DNA of 64,000 nt, from the NCBI GenBank assembly GCA_949318235.1, contig OX439136.1:15471890-15535889 (forward strand), in the 5' to 3' direction. Below are positions 1 to 13,150 of this stretch, piece by piece (position 1 is the first letter of the stretch; each line of letters begins with the position of its first letter). The notes under the pieces are model-generated. The model searched no databases. It saw nothing but the letters and a program-made list of their open reading frames with translations, and was not told where the DNA came from. Made by a program: the position numbers and the translations under genes. The stretch is from Ecdyonurus torrentis (Eukaryota; Arthropoda; Insecta; Ephemeroptera; Heptageniidae).

Positions 1-945
1 AGTAATAATGAATTATTTTCTTTACTTATTATTAACAATAGAAGGCCTACAGATATACCGGTAAAATTTATGTTACGAGTTTTAAAGTTGCTACTTGCTA
101 CAAAATGAAAAAAATGAAGCTATAAAATAAATACGTATTTAAAATCGTAAGGAAGGAGTTTATTTTTCAAAGAGGTATATATATTTTTTTAAGATGTTTT
201 GATATTTCAAATTTTTTCAAATGACAAAAAACAAATGTTACTCACTAAAAAAATAAATAATAATAAGAAACTGCAATGCATAGTGTTAAATTAAACATTA
301 ATACGGAATCAAAAATATCAATATGTACACTGGCTGTTATTTTTTAAAATTATATTTACCATATTATTTCATCACAAATTGTATATTACTTTTAAAATAA
401 AATTGCAAATTAAAACGAAATCTAAAATTTATGAACGAATGTTAAAATTATTCATAGAAAATAAAGAGCTTTAAAATTTTCATTAAAAATAAAAATGTTT
501 TGATGCTGTATAAATTATTAAACAGCTACTATAAAAATAAACTTCCCTTTGAGCTGAAAAGTATTGGTTGGGATTTATTTATGCAAATTTTATTGATATA
601 GTAAATAATAAAGTAGGTACATTATTTTAACAATTTGATTTATTAAAATTGTATGAAATTGAGGACACGAGTATTCCTTCTCTAACGTTTTCTTCATATT
701 TTTTTCTGTCTTATTTTTCTATTATTAATATAATATATGAAATCAATATTTTACATATTAAATGCCATTTTATCTATCAAATAAATCAAAAAGACTGCTC
801 TATATAAATTTAATAGATATTGAACTTTAAAAGAAAAAAAAATCAATCATCATGAGAGTTTTACCGATATGCAAATCAATCATAATGATGACAGTTATAT
901 AGGATTGATATTGATGTTAACTAATTATATTTTTCTATCTGTTTT
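1..945. other. Non-coding, intron-like
   Basis: Uniformly AT-rich with stops in all frames. Nothing is visible except the branch point and pyrimidine tract that lead into the ratchet site at 947. Confidence 0.6.
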
Positions 946-949
946 AGGT
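946..949 (+). promoter_or_regulatory. Candidate recursive splice site (ratchet point) 1
   Basis: The sequence TTTTTCTATCTGTTTTAG|GTGAGTACC juxtaposes a strong 3' splice site and a strong 5' splice site with no exon between. A branch-point-like AACTAAT lies about 28 bases upstream. Zero-length ratchet points of this form subdivide very long introns in Drosophila and vertebrates. A second donor, TGTAAGTAC, follows at 1002. If real, an upstream exon of the same plus-strand gene lies left of base 1. Confidence 0.6.
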
Positions 950-1001
950 GAGTACCAGTTTTCATGTTATGATGATGGGTTATCGTTTGAAGACAATTTT
1001 T
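948..1001 (+). CDS. Possible recursive-splice exon or 54-base cassette exon, open in phase 1
   Basis: It lies between the ratchet acceptor at 947 and the donor GTAAGTACT at 1002. The length is a multiple of three. Entered in phase 1, the phase used by every other junction of this gene, it reads GEYQFSCYDDGLSFEDNF with no stop; phase 0 is also open, and phase 2 meets TGA at once. It could therefore be a true cassette exon, or a recursive-splice exon that is normally removed when the regenerated 5' splice site at 948 is used. With only 54 bases, openness may be chance. Confidence 0.35.
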
Positions 1002-1008
1002 GTAAGTA

Positions 1009-2467
1009 CTCATGAAAATTAAGTTATTATTCAAAAATTTTACATTCAAAAATTTTTTCTACTAAAAATTTATATTTACAAGAGAATAATATTCAAATTC
1101 GTGATAGTATAAAAAAACGTGACCAAATTAATATTGTAATTTAAGTACTGAAACAAATTTCTTTTTCTTTTTTTTTATGCACTTGATTATTTAATTATAG
1201 TTTTTAAGTGAACTTTTACTTGCCAAAATTTTGCTTTTATATAATTTTGCATTCTCAAATGATCATACACCAATCAAATTTCTCGTCACATACTAGGAAA
1301 CAAGATATTTCCTCTTTGATTTATTTGTTTTTTTCGTACAATTTTTCTTAAAGGCATAGACAAGAAGAAAATATTTGCATTTATATCACAAAACACTTTG
1401 ATGACATTAGTTTGTTTTAAAACTGCCGTATAGCAGTGATCAGAAAATTTTGATTTTTGCAATCCGCACAACATTTTTATACTAATTTTTGCCTGTTTCT
1501 GATGTCTTAAACAGACAAATCACGCAAATCGCATACTTTATTATACAATATTTTCATGCTCTATGTAAGGCTCACATTTACATTCTGGTAAATCAGTTTT
1601 GAAAATCCCATTTTGTGTTTAATTATAAAAAAAGAATATATTGTTTCATTTGATCTATGGCTTTAAACATGCATACATTTTATATTTATTTTAATAACAA
1701 ATTAATTTTTTAATCTTACACTGAAGATGTTAGTGGTGACAAGTTCTGAATTTATAATCTAGATTTACTAATCTAGATGAAAAGAAACTTAGCGAATATC
1801 AAAACTTTGATACCCATATATGTAACGAAAAACTTTACCGCATCATAGATTTATTTTATAATATTTTTTTGTGTGTTGTGTACGCCTGAGTTATTTCATT
1901 GTAATTTCCTCGTATAAAATTGTGACGTCATTAGTATATACCTTGTAAGGTAAGATCAGGGCCAACTTTATATATAGGGACCAGATTCATGTATCATTTG
2001 TGTACTGTAGGAAACTAATGGCGGTACTACTATATATACAATATTATTACTCCTCCTTTCTTTTTTCTTTTTTTTTTTTCTTATTATATTATTACCACCC
2101 ACCCCGCAAGGTGACCTTGCTGTTGTAATATGTAACACCTTTTTCTTTCTTTCATATCAGCATAATATAACGTGTAATTTTAGTAGGACTTCCTAAATAC
2201 AATACAACGGCTCATATTAAATACACATACTATTTTATTGTATATATACGTATGTGTGTCTAATGTTATGAATTATTATATTCTACTCTACATACATAAT
2301 TAAAGTTAAATTCAATTTTTTTTTACACGTATTATGCTGTTATGAATTTAAAAACAATTTAAAAACATAAATGGTGTTCGCAAATCTTTTTTTTTTTTTT
2401 TTTTTTTTTTGGTGTGCATGTGAGCACTAATCTACGAAATATTGACGATCACCAAATATGGAATTGC

Positions 2468-2501
<34 letters not shown>

Positions 2502-3988
2502 AACAAGAGAACAGGCTTTACGAACATTGTTAATAAGTGTTGTTTTTACCCCTTTTTTCTTGCTATAAAAAAAAATGCGTATTTCATTTATGAATAAACA
2601 TAGTTGATCGTCATTTTAGTATAGCAGAAAACAGTGTTTACGAACAGCATTTCAATTTAAGTGGTGACATTGAGATACGCGCAGGAATATTGACAGTTCA
2701 GATAATATAAAGTCCTTTAGCACTGCGGGACTATCCTTTAACCAATTTTTGAGAAAACTGTTGCATATAGTACAAGTACAAGTGTATTGAAATTTATGGC
2801 TCAAACACAAAGTTTTAAACTAAAAAAGCGTAAAAAAGTTAAGGAGCGTTCAAACAATATTAATTGGAGTAAAAATCATGTATTTTCAATTTAATATTTT
2901 ACTTCCTATAATTACTTTATCACAAATACAGTAAATTCACAGAATAAGGTTATTGATTTAATATAAAAGTGAATGCTGAATAGATACAAATTTTAGATTG
3001 TATATATGGAGACAAGAGATAATATTATTTCTTGCTTAATAACATTTAAGTAATAAATAGAAGTAATTAACTACTATGAAAATACAAAGATTATTATAAT
3101 GTAAAAGATACTGCAGATAAAATATAATATTGATTTTCTTTAAATCTCTTATATAATTAATAACATAACATTTTACTAAAAATGTCTTTCTTGTTTCGTA
3201 TTGGATGTGTTCCAAATCCATTAAATTAAATTGTCTTTGCCAATTTTTTATAATCTCGGTTTTTTTTTTGTTGGAGGAAAATTAAATATGACAGCATGAG
3301 CTGTAGATAGCTGAGGGGGTAGGTATATTATTTAATAAAAATATATAACACGACGTTGACGTGTGTGCTAATTTTCATAATATGTAAATGACTTATGAAG
3401 TTTATTACCAACTGACTTATATGTATATGAGTTCAACCCACTTTATTACAGTATTTCATTTCAGTAACAATGGGGTTGATTAATGTGATGTTATAATTGT
3501 TATAGGAATATAGTGACAATACACATTGGGATTTATGTGTCGCATAAATTTACACTTTTATTTATTTATTTTATTATTATTAAAACACGGGTATTTTATT
3601 GGAATAAAAATGTTTAAAATTTCAAGTAAAACGAAGAAAATTTAAAATTTACTATAATATAGTTATATATTATATCTTTGAAATCCTGCCTGCAGACGTA
3701 ATATGGTCCATTTTCAGCGAGATTTATAGTAATTATTATATAATTTATACTACTGCATAATAATAGCATTTATAAACTGTATTTTTGTATGACATGATTA
3801 TTAAAATATTTGTTTCATTTTAGCATTATTTAAATAATGCTATAAATGTATAGCATAAACTACGTGATTCTGTGATTTTCGTGAACCTTTTTTGTGTGAA
3901 ATAATGTAAACAACAGAGTTTGCTGTAAGATTTTTTAGCCATTAGCTATTACATTGTAGAGATTCTAAAATTATTGTTAGTTACAATA
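1009..3988. other. Non-coding with one GC-richer patch
   Basis: A denser patch at about 1900-2120 holds TGACGTCA (1923), TAAGGTAAGATCAGGGCC and CAAGGTGACCTTG (2107-2119, six-base inverted arms, nuclear-receptor-like). Two poly-T runs follow at 2387 and 2469. Nothing coding. Confidence 0.5.
2501..2652. mobile_element. MITE family F, copy 2 (rearranged)
   Basis: The right part (ATAGTTGATCGTCATTTTAG, AGTGTTTACGAACAGCATT) matches family F. The left side, GAACAAGAGAACAGGCTTTA followed by CGAACATTGTTAA, resembles a second right end, so two partial copies seem to be joined. A 32-base poly-T run precedes it. Confidence 0.55.
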
Positions 3989-4295
3989 TAGGGTGTATGC
4001 GGATGACGTCATATTTATTGCGCTTGGAGGCCATACTGGAGTAGTGCATAACATTGCTCAGCATAGGACAAACTTCATTTAAGCCAATTTTCTTTGGGAA
4101 ATTGGTTAATTTTTTGTTATTGCTATTTTTCTCACATACTTGAGATACTAATTCAACATATTTACAGCATCAATGCTCTCAAAAATATTGCTTAGTCTTT
4201 TTAAACTGGCAAAATGATTATTTTTTCTTATGCCACCCATGTTATTGAGTTATCCAACATGGCGTCAACTTCAACATGATTGCATAGACCCTATA
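3989..4295 (+). mobile_element. MITE family A, copy 1
   Basis: It starts ATAGGGTGTATGCGGATGAC and ends in ACCCTATA. Internal landmarks are GTGCATAACATTGCTCAGCA, CAATGCTCTCAAAAATATTG and TTTTTAAACTGGCAAAATGA. It shares these with three other copies in the window. The short inverted ends (AGGGTG/CACCCT) and TA-rich flanks suggest a non-autonomous DNA transposon. No coding capacity. Confidence 0.7.
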
Positions 4296-4344
4296 CTGAT
4301 TGAAGCAGTTCAGGCAGTATTTCACTGTAGCAGTGTAAAAATTA

Positions 4345-4671
4345 TACGGCGTGTGCATATGACGTCATTCTGAATGCTTTTCGGCGCTCTTCTTAAGCAA
4401 TGCATAACATTGCTCAGCATAGAACAAACGTAGTTTTTTTTTTTTTTTTATATTTTCTTTGGAAAATTAGCTATTTTTTGGTGCATGATTATTAGTTTTC
4501 TTGCATATTTTACAAACTAATTCAACCTGCTAGTAGCATCAATGCTCTCAAAAATATTGCAAAGTATTTTTAAACTGGCAAAATGAGTCATTTTCCCATA
4601 CTGTTCCATGTTATTTAGCGCTCACTTATGGCGTCGACTTTAACATGAATGAAACCAGAAAACACCCTATT
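4345..4671 (+). mobile_element. MITE family A, copy 2
   Basis: Same orientation as copy 1 and only about 50 bases from it, so this is a tandem or serial insertion. It carries the same landmarks (TGACGTCATTCTGAATGC, GCATAACATTGCTCAGCATA, TTTTTAAACTGGCAAAATGA) and ends ACACCCTATT. It contains an extra poly-T run that copy 1 lacks. Confidence 0.7.
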
Positions 4672-6741
4672 AATAAAACCAAAAATTTACTTGAAAAATA
4701 GTTCCTAATACCTGTTGAAGAGTTTTTTTTCTGCTACATTATAACAATTAAGTTGTAATTACAATTACCATAAAAATTAACTTTCTATGATAACAATTTT
4801 TTAAAAATAATTATAGCACGAAAGCATTGCAATTAGTCTTATTTTACCCGCGGTAGTAAATTTATTTTTATTTTCAATTCTTAAAATTTATTTTCACTAT
4901 AAAAAAGTAGTTTTACACATTTCTACTTTATATAATAGAGATTGTACTGCATAACATTTGACGAACTTTTTTTTTTTTAATTTGCTCTAAAAATGATAGC
5001 ACACGCACAATTTTATATATACCACAAAAATAAATTAAAAATTATCACTAAACACATCAAAAGTCATTGACACATTATGTATTTCACGCACTGTATCAAA
5101 AAATTAAATCTCTTAAACTTTCAAACCATTATTTTTTTTAATCTAAATCATTAATTTTAACGTTATATGATATGATTGGCTTTACTTTTTTTTTCCGTAC
5201 ATTTAGAAAGTGTCATCGATGATTTTTTTTTTTTTTTAAGTTCACAGTATTTTTAGTCTAATCTATTATTAACAGCTTTTAATGAGTTTTTAAACATTTT
5301 TGTTAATAACTTTTATTAATAAAGTATTTTCCTTTTGTCTTATTTTCTAATACCTCGAAGGCTAGAAAACTATTAAACATGAAAACTTCTTAAGTGCGTA
5401 GCTTTTATCATAATTAAAATAATGTTCTAAAGTTACGTCATTGTTAAAGTAAATTATATTATTTACTTTAACTTTTATCTTTTAAACAGAAAGTTAAATA
5501 TTATATGACTAAAAATATTTCGTAAGTTATAGAAAATATTCACAATTTAAAATACAGTTCATATACCTTTAAAATGTCTAACTTTTAGTTCGTTTTGCTA
5601 ATTTTCGTGATTTTTTTTTTTTTAATTTTATATACTGTCGTATATACGAGTCGTATTTAGTAACCATATAATATTTGCATTGCATATAACAATAGTCATT
5701 GCATTTAAAAAATAATAATAATAACGAAGGAAAATATAATTGACATTTTTTATTTTAGTGCTCAGTTCAATATTATTATTTATTTATTATTATTTGGATA
5801 GTGAAGAAACAAAATAAATAAACAAAAATAAATATAATAGTTGAAAAGTTAACAGATTTTGTTTTTATGTATCTTGACGTAAATAGATTGCAATTTTCAC
5901 CTTTAACAAAAATTCTTTGTTATATAATTAAGAAACCCAAAAAGAAAAATAATAGAGATTGCATGTACGAGGTAAATAGCCCGTGTATTTTATATATATT
6001 ATTTCTGTCAGTCTACTTACCAGCCCAAGTGCATATAACTTATTATTATATACGACATATAAGTCTAATCTATATTACAACAGTAAATATAATTATCACC
6101 ATTAGTTAATTTAAAGTATATGTACACATAATGTTAGTTATGCTTTTGTTGTGTGTGTATATATGTATGTGTGTAATAATTGTAAGACAAGGTAATTAGA
6201 CTTTTTAATTTACGTAAGTCAAATGTTTACCGTGCGTAATAATAATATAAAGATCCATGAATTTATTTGATTTAATCTTTTAATTAACTTCTGACTTTTC
6301 TATGTCAAATTTTATACCTATGGTAATAGTCATTACATTTAAATTACCTTACTTTTAATATAATTTTTAAAAAAAGCTTGCTTGTAATTTTTTTACAGTG
6401 TAGGGATTAAACAGTCATTTTGAAAGCAGAAATTGAAAAAAGTGCGTATTTTCTTAATTTTCTTTTGACATTACTCTTATCGAATTGGTTAAATTTAGAA
6501 ATAATTATTACTAAACAAGATATTTAAATACTTCTTTCAGTTGTATTTAAAAATCGTACTCATTAAAATTATAGAGGGAATACGTGTAAAATAAAATATC
6601 CCTTGTATGTATAAATTATAACAATTATAATGCCCAATAGATGGTATTTGAAAGTTCGATTATTCTTAAATAATCGTTTATTTAACTAAGAACTGCTATT
6701 TGGAATGGGTGATTTTGCAAACTTAAATTTTCTTTGCTATA

Positions 6742-6841
6742 CACTCCTCCTGAATAAATCTGACCGCAGCATTAATCTCTCCAAATGTTAAATATATGGG
6801 GAAACTTAAACGCAAGCAATCAGATTTATTCGGGAGGAGTG
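6742..6841. mobile_element. Short TA-flanked MITE, 100 bases
   Basis: The inverted ends CACTCCTCCTGAATAAATCT and AGATTTATTCGGGAGGAGTG are near perfect over 22 bases, with TA on both sides (6740 and 6842). This fits a mariner-type non-autonomous element. Only one copy was seen. Confidence 0.75.
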
Positions 6842-7182
6842 TACAGTAAGTAGAAGAAATTTAACAATTTGTATATTGTTGTTGTCATTAAGTGACAGAT
6901 GCAGTATGATTGATCAATTTGTGAAATAATGAAATTAAATCACTAATTTTCAATTAGTTTTTTTTATAAATATCAATATTGCCAAATTTAGTTAGTATAT
7001 AAAATTGATACTAAACTATACGCTCATCCAAGAGTCAGAAGTATAAAATGCAGAAATACAAGTTTGTCAAGAAGTACGCAGGTAGCGTGGGATGTGGGAG
7101 CTAGAGAATAATAATATATTTATATATAAAAAAACTTGACTTTACCATGTAGGGTAACTACAGGGTCAGGGTGGATCTCTCT

Positions 7183-7215
<33 letters not shown>

Positions 7216-8047
7216 TACTAACCGAATGATGTATCGGAGTATAATTCGCAGAAACTGCACACAAAAATATCATTAATTATTTAATTAACTATTGTGTTTA
7301 AAAAGATTTTAAAAAATAAAATGTGATTTATTATAAGTTGAAACACTATTGTTTTCTCCGATTTTAATCAATAGATTATATTCGTTTTAATTTTTTCCTA
7401 CGCATTTTATGTTTATTTATTATTAATATGGGGGTTTTATTGGAAATTTAATGTAGTCCTAAGGGAACTTTTTGGGATTATGTTTTGTTGTATAAGCTTC
7501 TTATTTTTTTAATTTTTCGTATAGAAACACGCAACATTTTTTTTTCTTTTTTTGTGTTATTAGTTATTAGGTCTTTAAAAAATTATTTGGATGTTGCGTA
7601 GTAGTTTAAAATATTTAAAAAAAAAAATTATAGAAAAAAGAAAACAAAACAAAGGCACACATTTTTTTCCCAGTATTTTGGGGATATTCAAAGAAACTAT
7701 TTTTGAAAATATCTTTATTATTATTATTATGCTGAAAAGTTAAAATACTGTACTTTTGCTATACCATACAATTGAATGAGTCATTCGGGAAGCCCTTTTC
7801 CTTAAAATTACATCACAGATAGAGGGGATAAAAAAAAGTCTTTAGTCAGAAGATCACGTTTTTCCAATAACTTTTTTGAATCAATACCTCATTTGGTCGA
7901 AGCTGTCAATACGTATAAATATCACTATATACAAAAAAAAAAAACTGCTTTAACATAGCCCCATATTTCAAAAGAAAAGGAAGGAAAAAAAAGTGATTGA
8001 GATTCTAAAAAAGATAATTGAGTCATTTTACGTCTCTCAAGAAGAAG

Positions 8048-8050
<3 letters not shown>

Positions 8051-8082
<32 letters not shown>
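8051..8082. repeat. (GA)16 microsatellite
   Basis: Perfect dinucleotide array in an AT-rich intron-like context. Confidence 0.95.
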
Positions 8083-8085
<3 letters not shown>

Positions 8086-9243
8086 TTGACCTCCAAAAAT
8101 CATTCTATCAAAAAAATTAGAACCGAAATATATAAAATATAATGTATAAAAGTGAATAAAAAAAAAGCAATTTAAAGATATATAGTTTTGACATGGTTAC
8201 ATGCAATACAAAATATGTTATACATTTAAAAAAAGAAACACCTCATAAGAAATTGTGTAACACAAATTTTAATTAATAAATAAAATATTTTTAACAATAG
8301 ATGAGATAGTAGAAAAAAAAAACAAAAATTTTGGCAGAAGTAGCTTATTTACTTTTTTGACCTTGGTAAAAACTTAAATTGTAGATGATTAAAGTTTCAG
8401 GGTTATAGAAGCTAAATATTTTGACTGTGTATATATATCCACGACGACGTTCTTTTATATTAATAACAATGCACAGATTTTGTATGTTTATATACAAAGC
8501 TAAATAGGGAGCACATTTTTTTTTGTGTTATTTGTATAAACAATGATATATACAATAATGACTTTTGTTTAATTATTTCCGCGTATATGTTTAACAAAGT
8601 GTTAATTATAAATATTACACTTAAAATAATTGTCAAAAAAAAAATGTAGCAAATTAAACACAAATGTGCAATTCTTTTATGTTCTATACTGTTTTATTTT
8701 TTATACATTTTTATCAACTCTAATATACCTCTCTGTTACTTAATGAGTTTTATATTAACTGTTCTCGTATTTAGAAGTTGTTTTCAACCATTAAAATTAA
8801 ATCATGGACAGTATAATATATAAAGTATTTTTTTCATACGGTACTATCTGTTTCATCAAAGTACTTTATAATTTATCATTGTGGTTTCATAAATTTTCAT
8901 TAGTATTGTATATCAAAAATGTTTTAAATTATTTCCTTCTTTTAATTTATTTGTCTATATTTATTTAATTATTTATCGAGTTGTTTATATATCCACACTG
9001 ATAAACGAATAGCGTAATTTAAACATATGAAACAGCATAAAAAAAATCTAATTTTTGGATTCCGGGACACTCAAAATGTAAAACTATATAGCGTGCTAGA
9101 ACTCAAAAAGTTATTATACTGCACTTACTTTTAGTTGCCTAAAACTAATATTATAATAAATATAGCAGATTTTTTTTTGAAAAAAATTCTTTATAGGGGC
9201 TGCAAATTAGTCTTTTGAATGCTTTGTAGTATAGCGTAATTAA

Positions 9244-9475
9244 AGGCGTAGAACACCTTGAACAAAAAACATGTCTAATATCCTAACATACCTAAATATC
9301 AACGTTGATTTGGCCGGAGTCATTGATTTTTAATTTATTTTCCATTTACAAACCTGCAGCTGCCATTTTAGGAATGGAAAATGAATAAGAAATAAACGAC
9401 TCTGGCCAAATCAACGTTGATATTTAGGCATGTTTGGATATTAGACATGTTTTTTGTTTAAGGTGTTTTACGCCT
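9244..9475. mobile_element. MITE family C, copy 1, TTAA target duplication
   Basis: Long terminal inverted repeats of about 85 bases run from AGGCGTAGAACACCTT to AAGGTGTTTTACGCCT, and the element is flanked on both sides by TTAA (9240-9243 and 9476-9479). Arms share ATATCAACGTTGATTTGGCC and its complement. TTAA duplication is typical of piggyBac-type transposases, but family assignment from a MITE alone is uncertain. Confidence 0.8.
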
Positions 9476-10349
9476 TTAATATTCAGTATACTATTGTTTA
9501 GGGGTTAGTTGTAAGTGTGTTGTACTAGTCGCATGTAGTCAACCCCAAACATCATCCTTTCAAATATGTAACTTGTTTTTGAGTAGATGCGATTATTTAT
9601 TGTTGTCGTGATTCAAAGCTGCTGCTAAAATTAAGCTTTAACATAATCATTGTGCATTATTTTTACCCATGCACCTATCTCCTCAAGTATTCAATTAAGC
9701 TACGGCTTTGTTTCATTGTTATTTATTTCCTTTATATTTATTTCTTACGTTTTATTTTCCGTCTGTGACAAATACTTTCGAACTTCCTCATAAAATATAT
9801 ATAAAAATAAAAGTAACAGTTTCCTTTCTATTATTCTCATGTTGTATTATTATTTTTTTCTTTTGTTTATTTTTTATATACTTCACACCCATGTAAATTA
9901 TTTTAAAATTTACATTCTACATGGGTTATACTAAAGGCAAACTATATACACATCAAGGCAACATGTTTATTTTATACAATTATTATAGAGATTGGAATCA
10001 TATCTTGTGAAAAAAATATTTTGATAATTTATTATTCATTGACCTTAATATTATTATAATTTTGTAGAGAAACAAAAAAATCTAAAAGTTTTTGCTCTAT
10101 GGTAATTAGTAGAACAAATACATAATATAATATTAGTTGATACCATACTCTATAATTTATTTGTTTTGTATCTTTTCCGGTACAATTTTACAATGATAAT
10201 GTTTACTTTCGCTGTGTGAAAAATTCTTTTGTTTCTAGTATTTAATTTAGTAATTATTTTAAAAACTGTCGCGTTGTTTGGCTGTCAAGTTTATTTTACT
10301 TAGGCTTGAGTTTTTTTTATTATTATTATTATAAGGACAAAATTACATC

Positions 10350-10472
10350 AATGGAGGTTATCGGTTTAAAAAATTGCCAAAAAATTTTCTATGGCTTAAA
10401 ATACGTAAGAGTATGTCTAATATTTCTCATTTAAATTTCTCCGAAATCGGTGGAGTAGTTTTGTCAAAAATC

Positions 10473-10546
<74 letters not shown>

Positions 10547-10620
10547 TTTTTCCCCATAACTGTAATGTTAAATTAGGGGACCCTGCGTCACCCCGCGCGC
10601 TAAACCGATAATGCCCAACT
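10350..10620. mobile_element. Putative MITE with internal 69-base poly(A)
   Basis: AATGGAGGTTATCGGTTTAA at the left is an imperfect inverted match of TAAACCGATAATGCCCAACT at the right. Between them lie a poly(A) run at 10475-10543, the longest homopolymer in the window, and a GC-rich right arm (GGGGACCCTGCGTCACCCCG). A retroposed, polyadenylated origin is an alternative. Confidence 0.45.
10475..10543. repeat. Poly(A) run, 69 bases
   Basis: Longest homopolymer in the window, inside the putative MITE at 10350-10620. Confidence 0.95.
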
Positions 10621-11394
10621 TCTTATATCAATTATTAATATATGGCATCAGGTTTCAAATTACACATTGTTGGTTTAAGCTAATTAATTTGTAAATATAA
10701 TATTTAAAATTTTAGTCAAATGGGTTGTTAATATTATTAATTCAGAAAATCGGCAAATGAGGTTGATTTTTTTCCACCTATATATTTTTCTTCTTCTTTT
10801 TTTCTGTTAAAATAAAATTTAACCTTATACATATTAAATAACTTAAGGTTATTTACACCTGCATATTTGTTTTATTAATTAGAACACGGTAGTCAATTTA
10901 TGCAAAATTATGTTAATTTTTATTCTAACTTCTAGCCGTAACAGATTCTTGTAAATCTATTTTTAGGTATAATACTATTAAATAACTACTTAATATATAG
11001 TTTGCTATATTTAATTAATTATGTATAGTTTACATGAATAATTAATTTTGAGTCAGTGGAAAAACGTTTAAAAAAGGTACTGTTTTATATATATATTTTT
11101 TTTTTATTATATACACATTTCTTGACTTTTTTGTACTTCATGTGATATTAAATTAAGGGAGTATAGTTGATCGACTGATATCTCGCAAACTAGACGGTCG
11201 CGAATTATAATATAAACACAAAGTAAAGAAGAAATGGTATACTTAAAAGTTTGGCTATACGTAAAACATGCGAAAACACGATCAAATATTTAAGTTATTC
11301 CACTTTAAAGATTACATGCAAATGTGGAAATTCAAATTTTAGTCAAAGTTAGAAACTTTTTAAAATTAAAAATATGATTAAACTTTTCGGGGGA

Positions 11395-11426
<32 letters not shown>

Positions 11427-12551
11427 TTTAAATTTACTTAATTTTATTTCAAAATTATAGGGTTTGTTTTGCTGGAAATAAAAATTGCGCAATAAAGAAT
11501 TATTGTTAAAATATAGTTCCTCTTTCCGGTCCAAGTCGGTCACCCTCTTCGTAAAGTGCTCTATCATTTGAGATTCTAATTGAATTGAGCATAGAATATA
11601 ATATTCCTAATTTCATTTTAAAATAGTATGAAAAATATATATATTTTTTTAGCAACGATAATGATAATAATTGTAAAAACAAACATAAAATTGTTATAAA
11701 TTTCAATGCTATATACAACACTTATCATCAGTAATTTACAATAATATAAAGAAAAAAATATTAAAATAAATAATCATCGGCATAAAAATAATAATAGTTT
11801 GATTCAAAAAATATAATAATACACGTATCGTGTATTCGTTTGTATTGTATATATAGTAACCTTGAAAGAACTGAGATTTGATCTACAAAATCATATATAG
11901 GTAATTGTGCAATTATAATTTTGAAATTAGAGACATAGATTTGCGTGACTTGCGGATTATATGACGTCATGGTGTATATATGATTACAATTTTTATGTAT
12001 CTACAGTATATATATACAACAGGAAATATATTGATATCTGCTTCTATATAATAGAAGGAAGAGTGGTATATGGTGGGAGGTTAAAATAGATTCAATTTCG
12101 TAGAAATAATTGTCTTAACACGCCCACTTTTTACTATAGTTATAGAAAATACTGCTTTAGGAAAACATATACAATTTTACTTTGTTATATATATTTTTTA
12201 ATTCAAAAGAAAGTTTTCATTACAATTTTTTGGGGAATTATATTTTTTTGTAAATTGCAAAATCGTGTGTGGCCTCAAATATTTGTTACCCCCTATCCAT
12301 TTTTGTTTTATTATTTATATTTAAATAATAATTTCGGTGGTTAACGTTTGTATTTAATGTAATTATATATTAATAAATGTAAAAATAAGTAGTAGTATTT
12401 TACCGTTTATAATTTATTATTTGGAATTAAAATTTTAAAATACATAACAGTGTATATTATAAAGAAAAATTTATACTTACAAACAAATTAACTTTTATTT
12501 TATAAATTATAAATAGTTTTTTTTTTTAAACTTAATATACAATTTAATACT

Positions 12552-12554
<3 letters not shown>

Positions 12555-12636
<82 letters not shown>
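12555..12636. repeat. (TC)n microsatellite, 82 bases
   Basis: Perfect TC array. Open frames through it on the minus strand (Arg-Glu repeats) are artefacts. Confidence 0.95.
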
Positions 12637-12640
<4 letters not shown>

Positions 12641-12949
12641 TAACTTTTATTCTTACACACAAAATATAGCATAAACTATAGTGTATCGTGTATAAAATTC
12701 CTATAATTGTGTATACATATTTTGTATATTTCATTACCTTATTGTTGCACTTATAATTAAAGTCTCCATATGGTAGTATTGTACTACCGTAAGACAATGT
12801 AGAAAAAAAAAAAAAAAAAAAATCTTTCTGTAAAATGCATCCACATAGATTATATAGATATTTATTATTGTAATGTTTTATATATTTCAATGTAAGTAAA
12901 ATAATCGTCTTTCTTTAAGAATATTACGGACAGAAATAAATACTTATAA

Positions 12950-13150
12950 TAATTATTAAATGCTAACTCATTTTCAACACAATTTGTTTAATACAACATA
13001 ATTTATGCTTCAATGATAACTAAATATGTTACAACATATAAATATTACGTTAGCCAGAATAAATATTTATGCTATTATAATTTAGCATCATGTATTAATG
13101 ATATAAATATACAGCATAAATTCTTTCCGTAAATAAAATTGAAAGGGTAA
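12950..13150. repeat. Dispersed AT-rich family R, copy 1
   Basis: It contains ACTCATTTTCAACACAATTT, AACATAATTTATGCTT and CAGCATAAATTC, words shared with several other places. GCATAA/TTATGC occurs repeatedly in both orientations. It is probably an old, degenerate transposon family. Confidence 0.5.

Larger units (their letters stand above)
4672..9239. other. Non-coding, intron-like
   Basis: Holds the MITE at 6742 and the (GA)16 array at 8051. A denser patch at 7040-7180 (GTAGCGTGGGATGTGGGAG, CTACAGGGTCAGGGTGG) has no open frame. The remainder is AT-rich. Confidence 0.5.
9480..12949. other. Non-coding, intron-like
   Basis: Contains the putative MITE at 10350 and the TC array at 12555. TGACGTCA occurs at 11962 and CACGCCC at 12119, 150 bases apart. 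The reading frames here are AT- or TC-repeat artefacts. Confidence 0.5.

Noticed and set aside
10441..10560. Poly-A run as a sign of a processed retrocopy or SINE
   Set aside because: The run is followed by more element sequence and enclosed by inverted ends, and no RNA-gene-like head was found upstream.
12507..12890. 127-codon minus-strand frame with long Arg-Glu repeat
   Set aside because: It exists only because it crosses the TC microsatellite and poly-A run. Same reason for the frames over 14225-14473, 18888-19109, 19831-20098, 41484-41672, 42212-42415 and 58083-58328.
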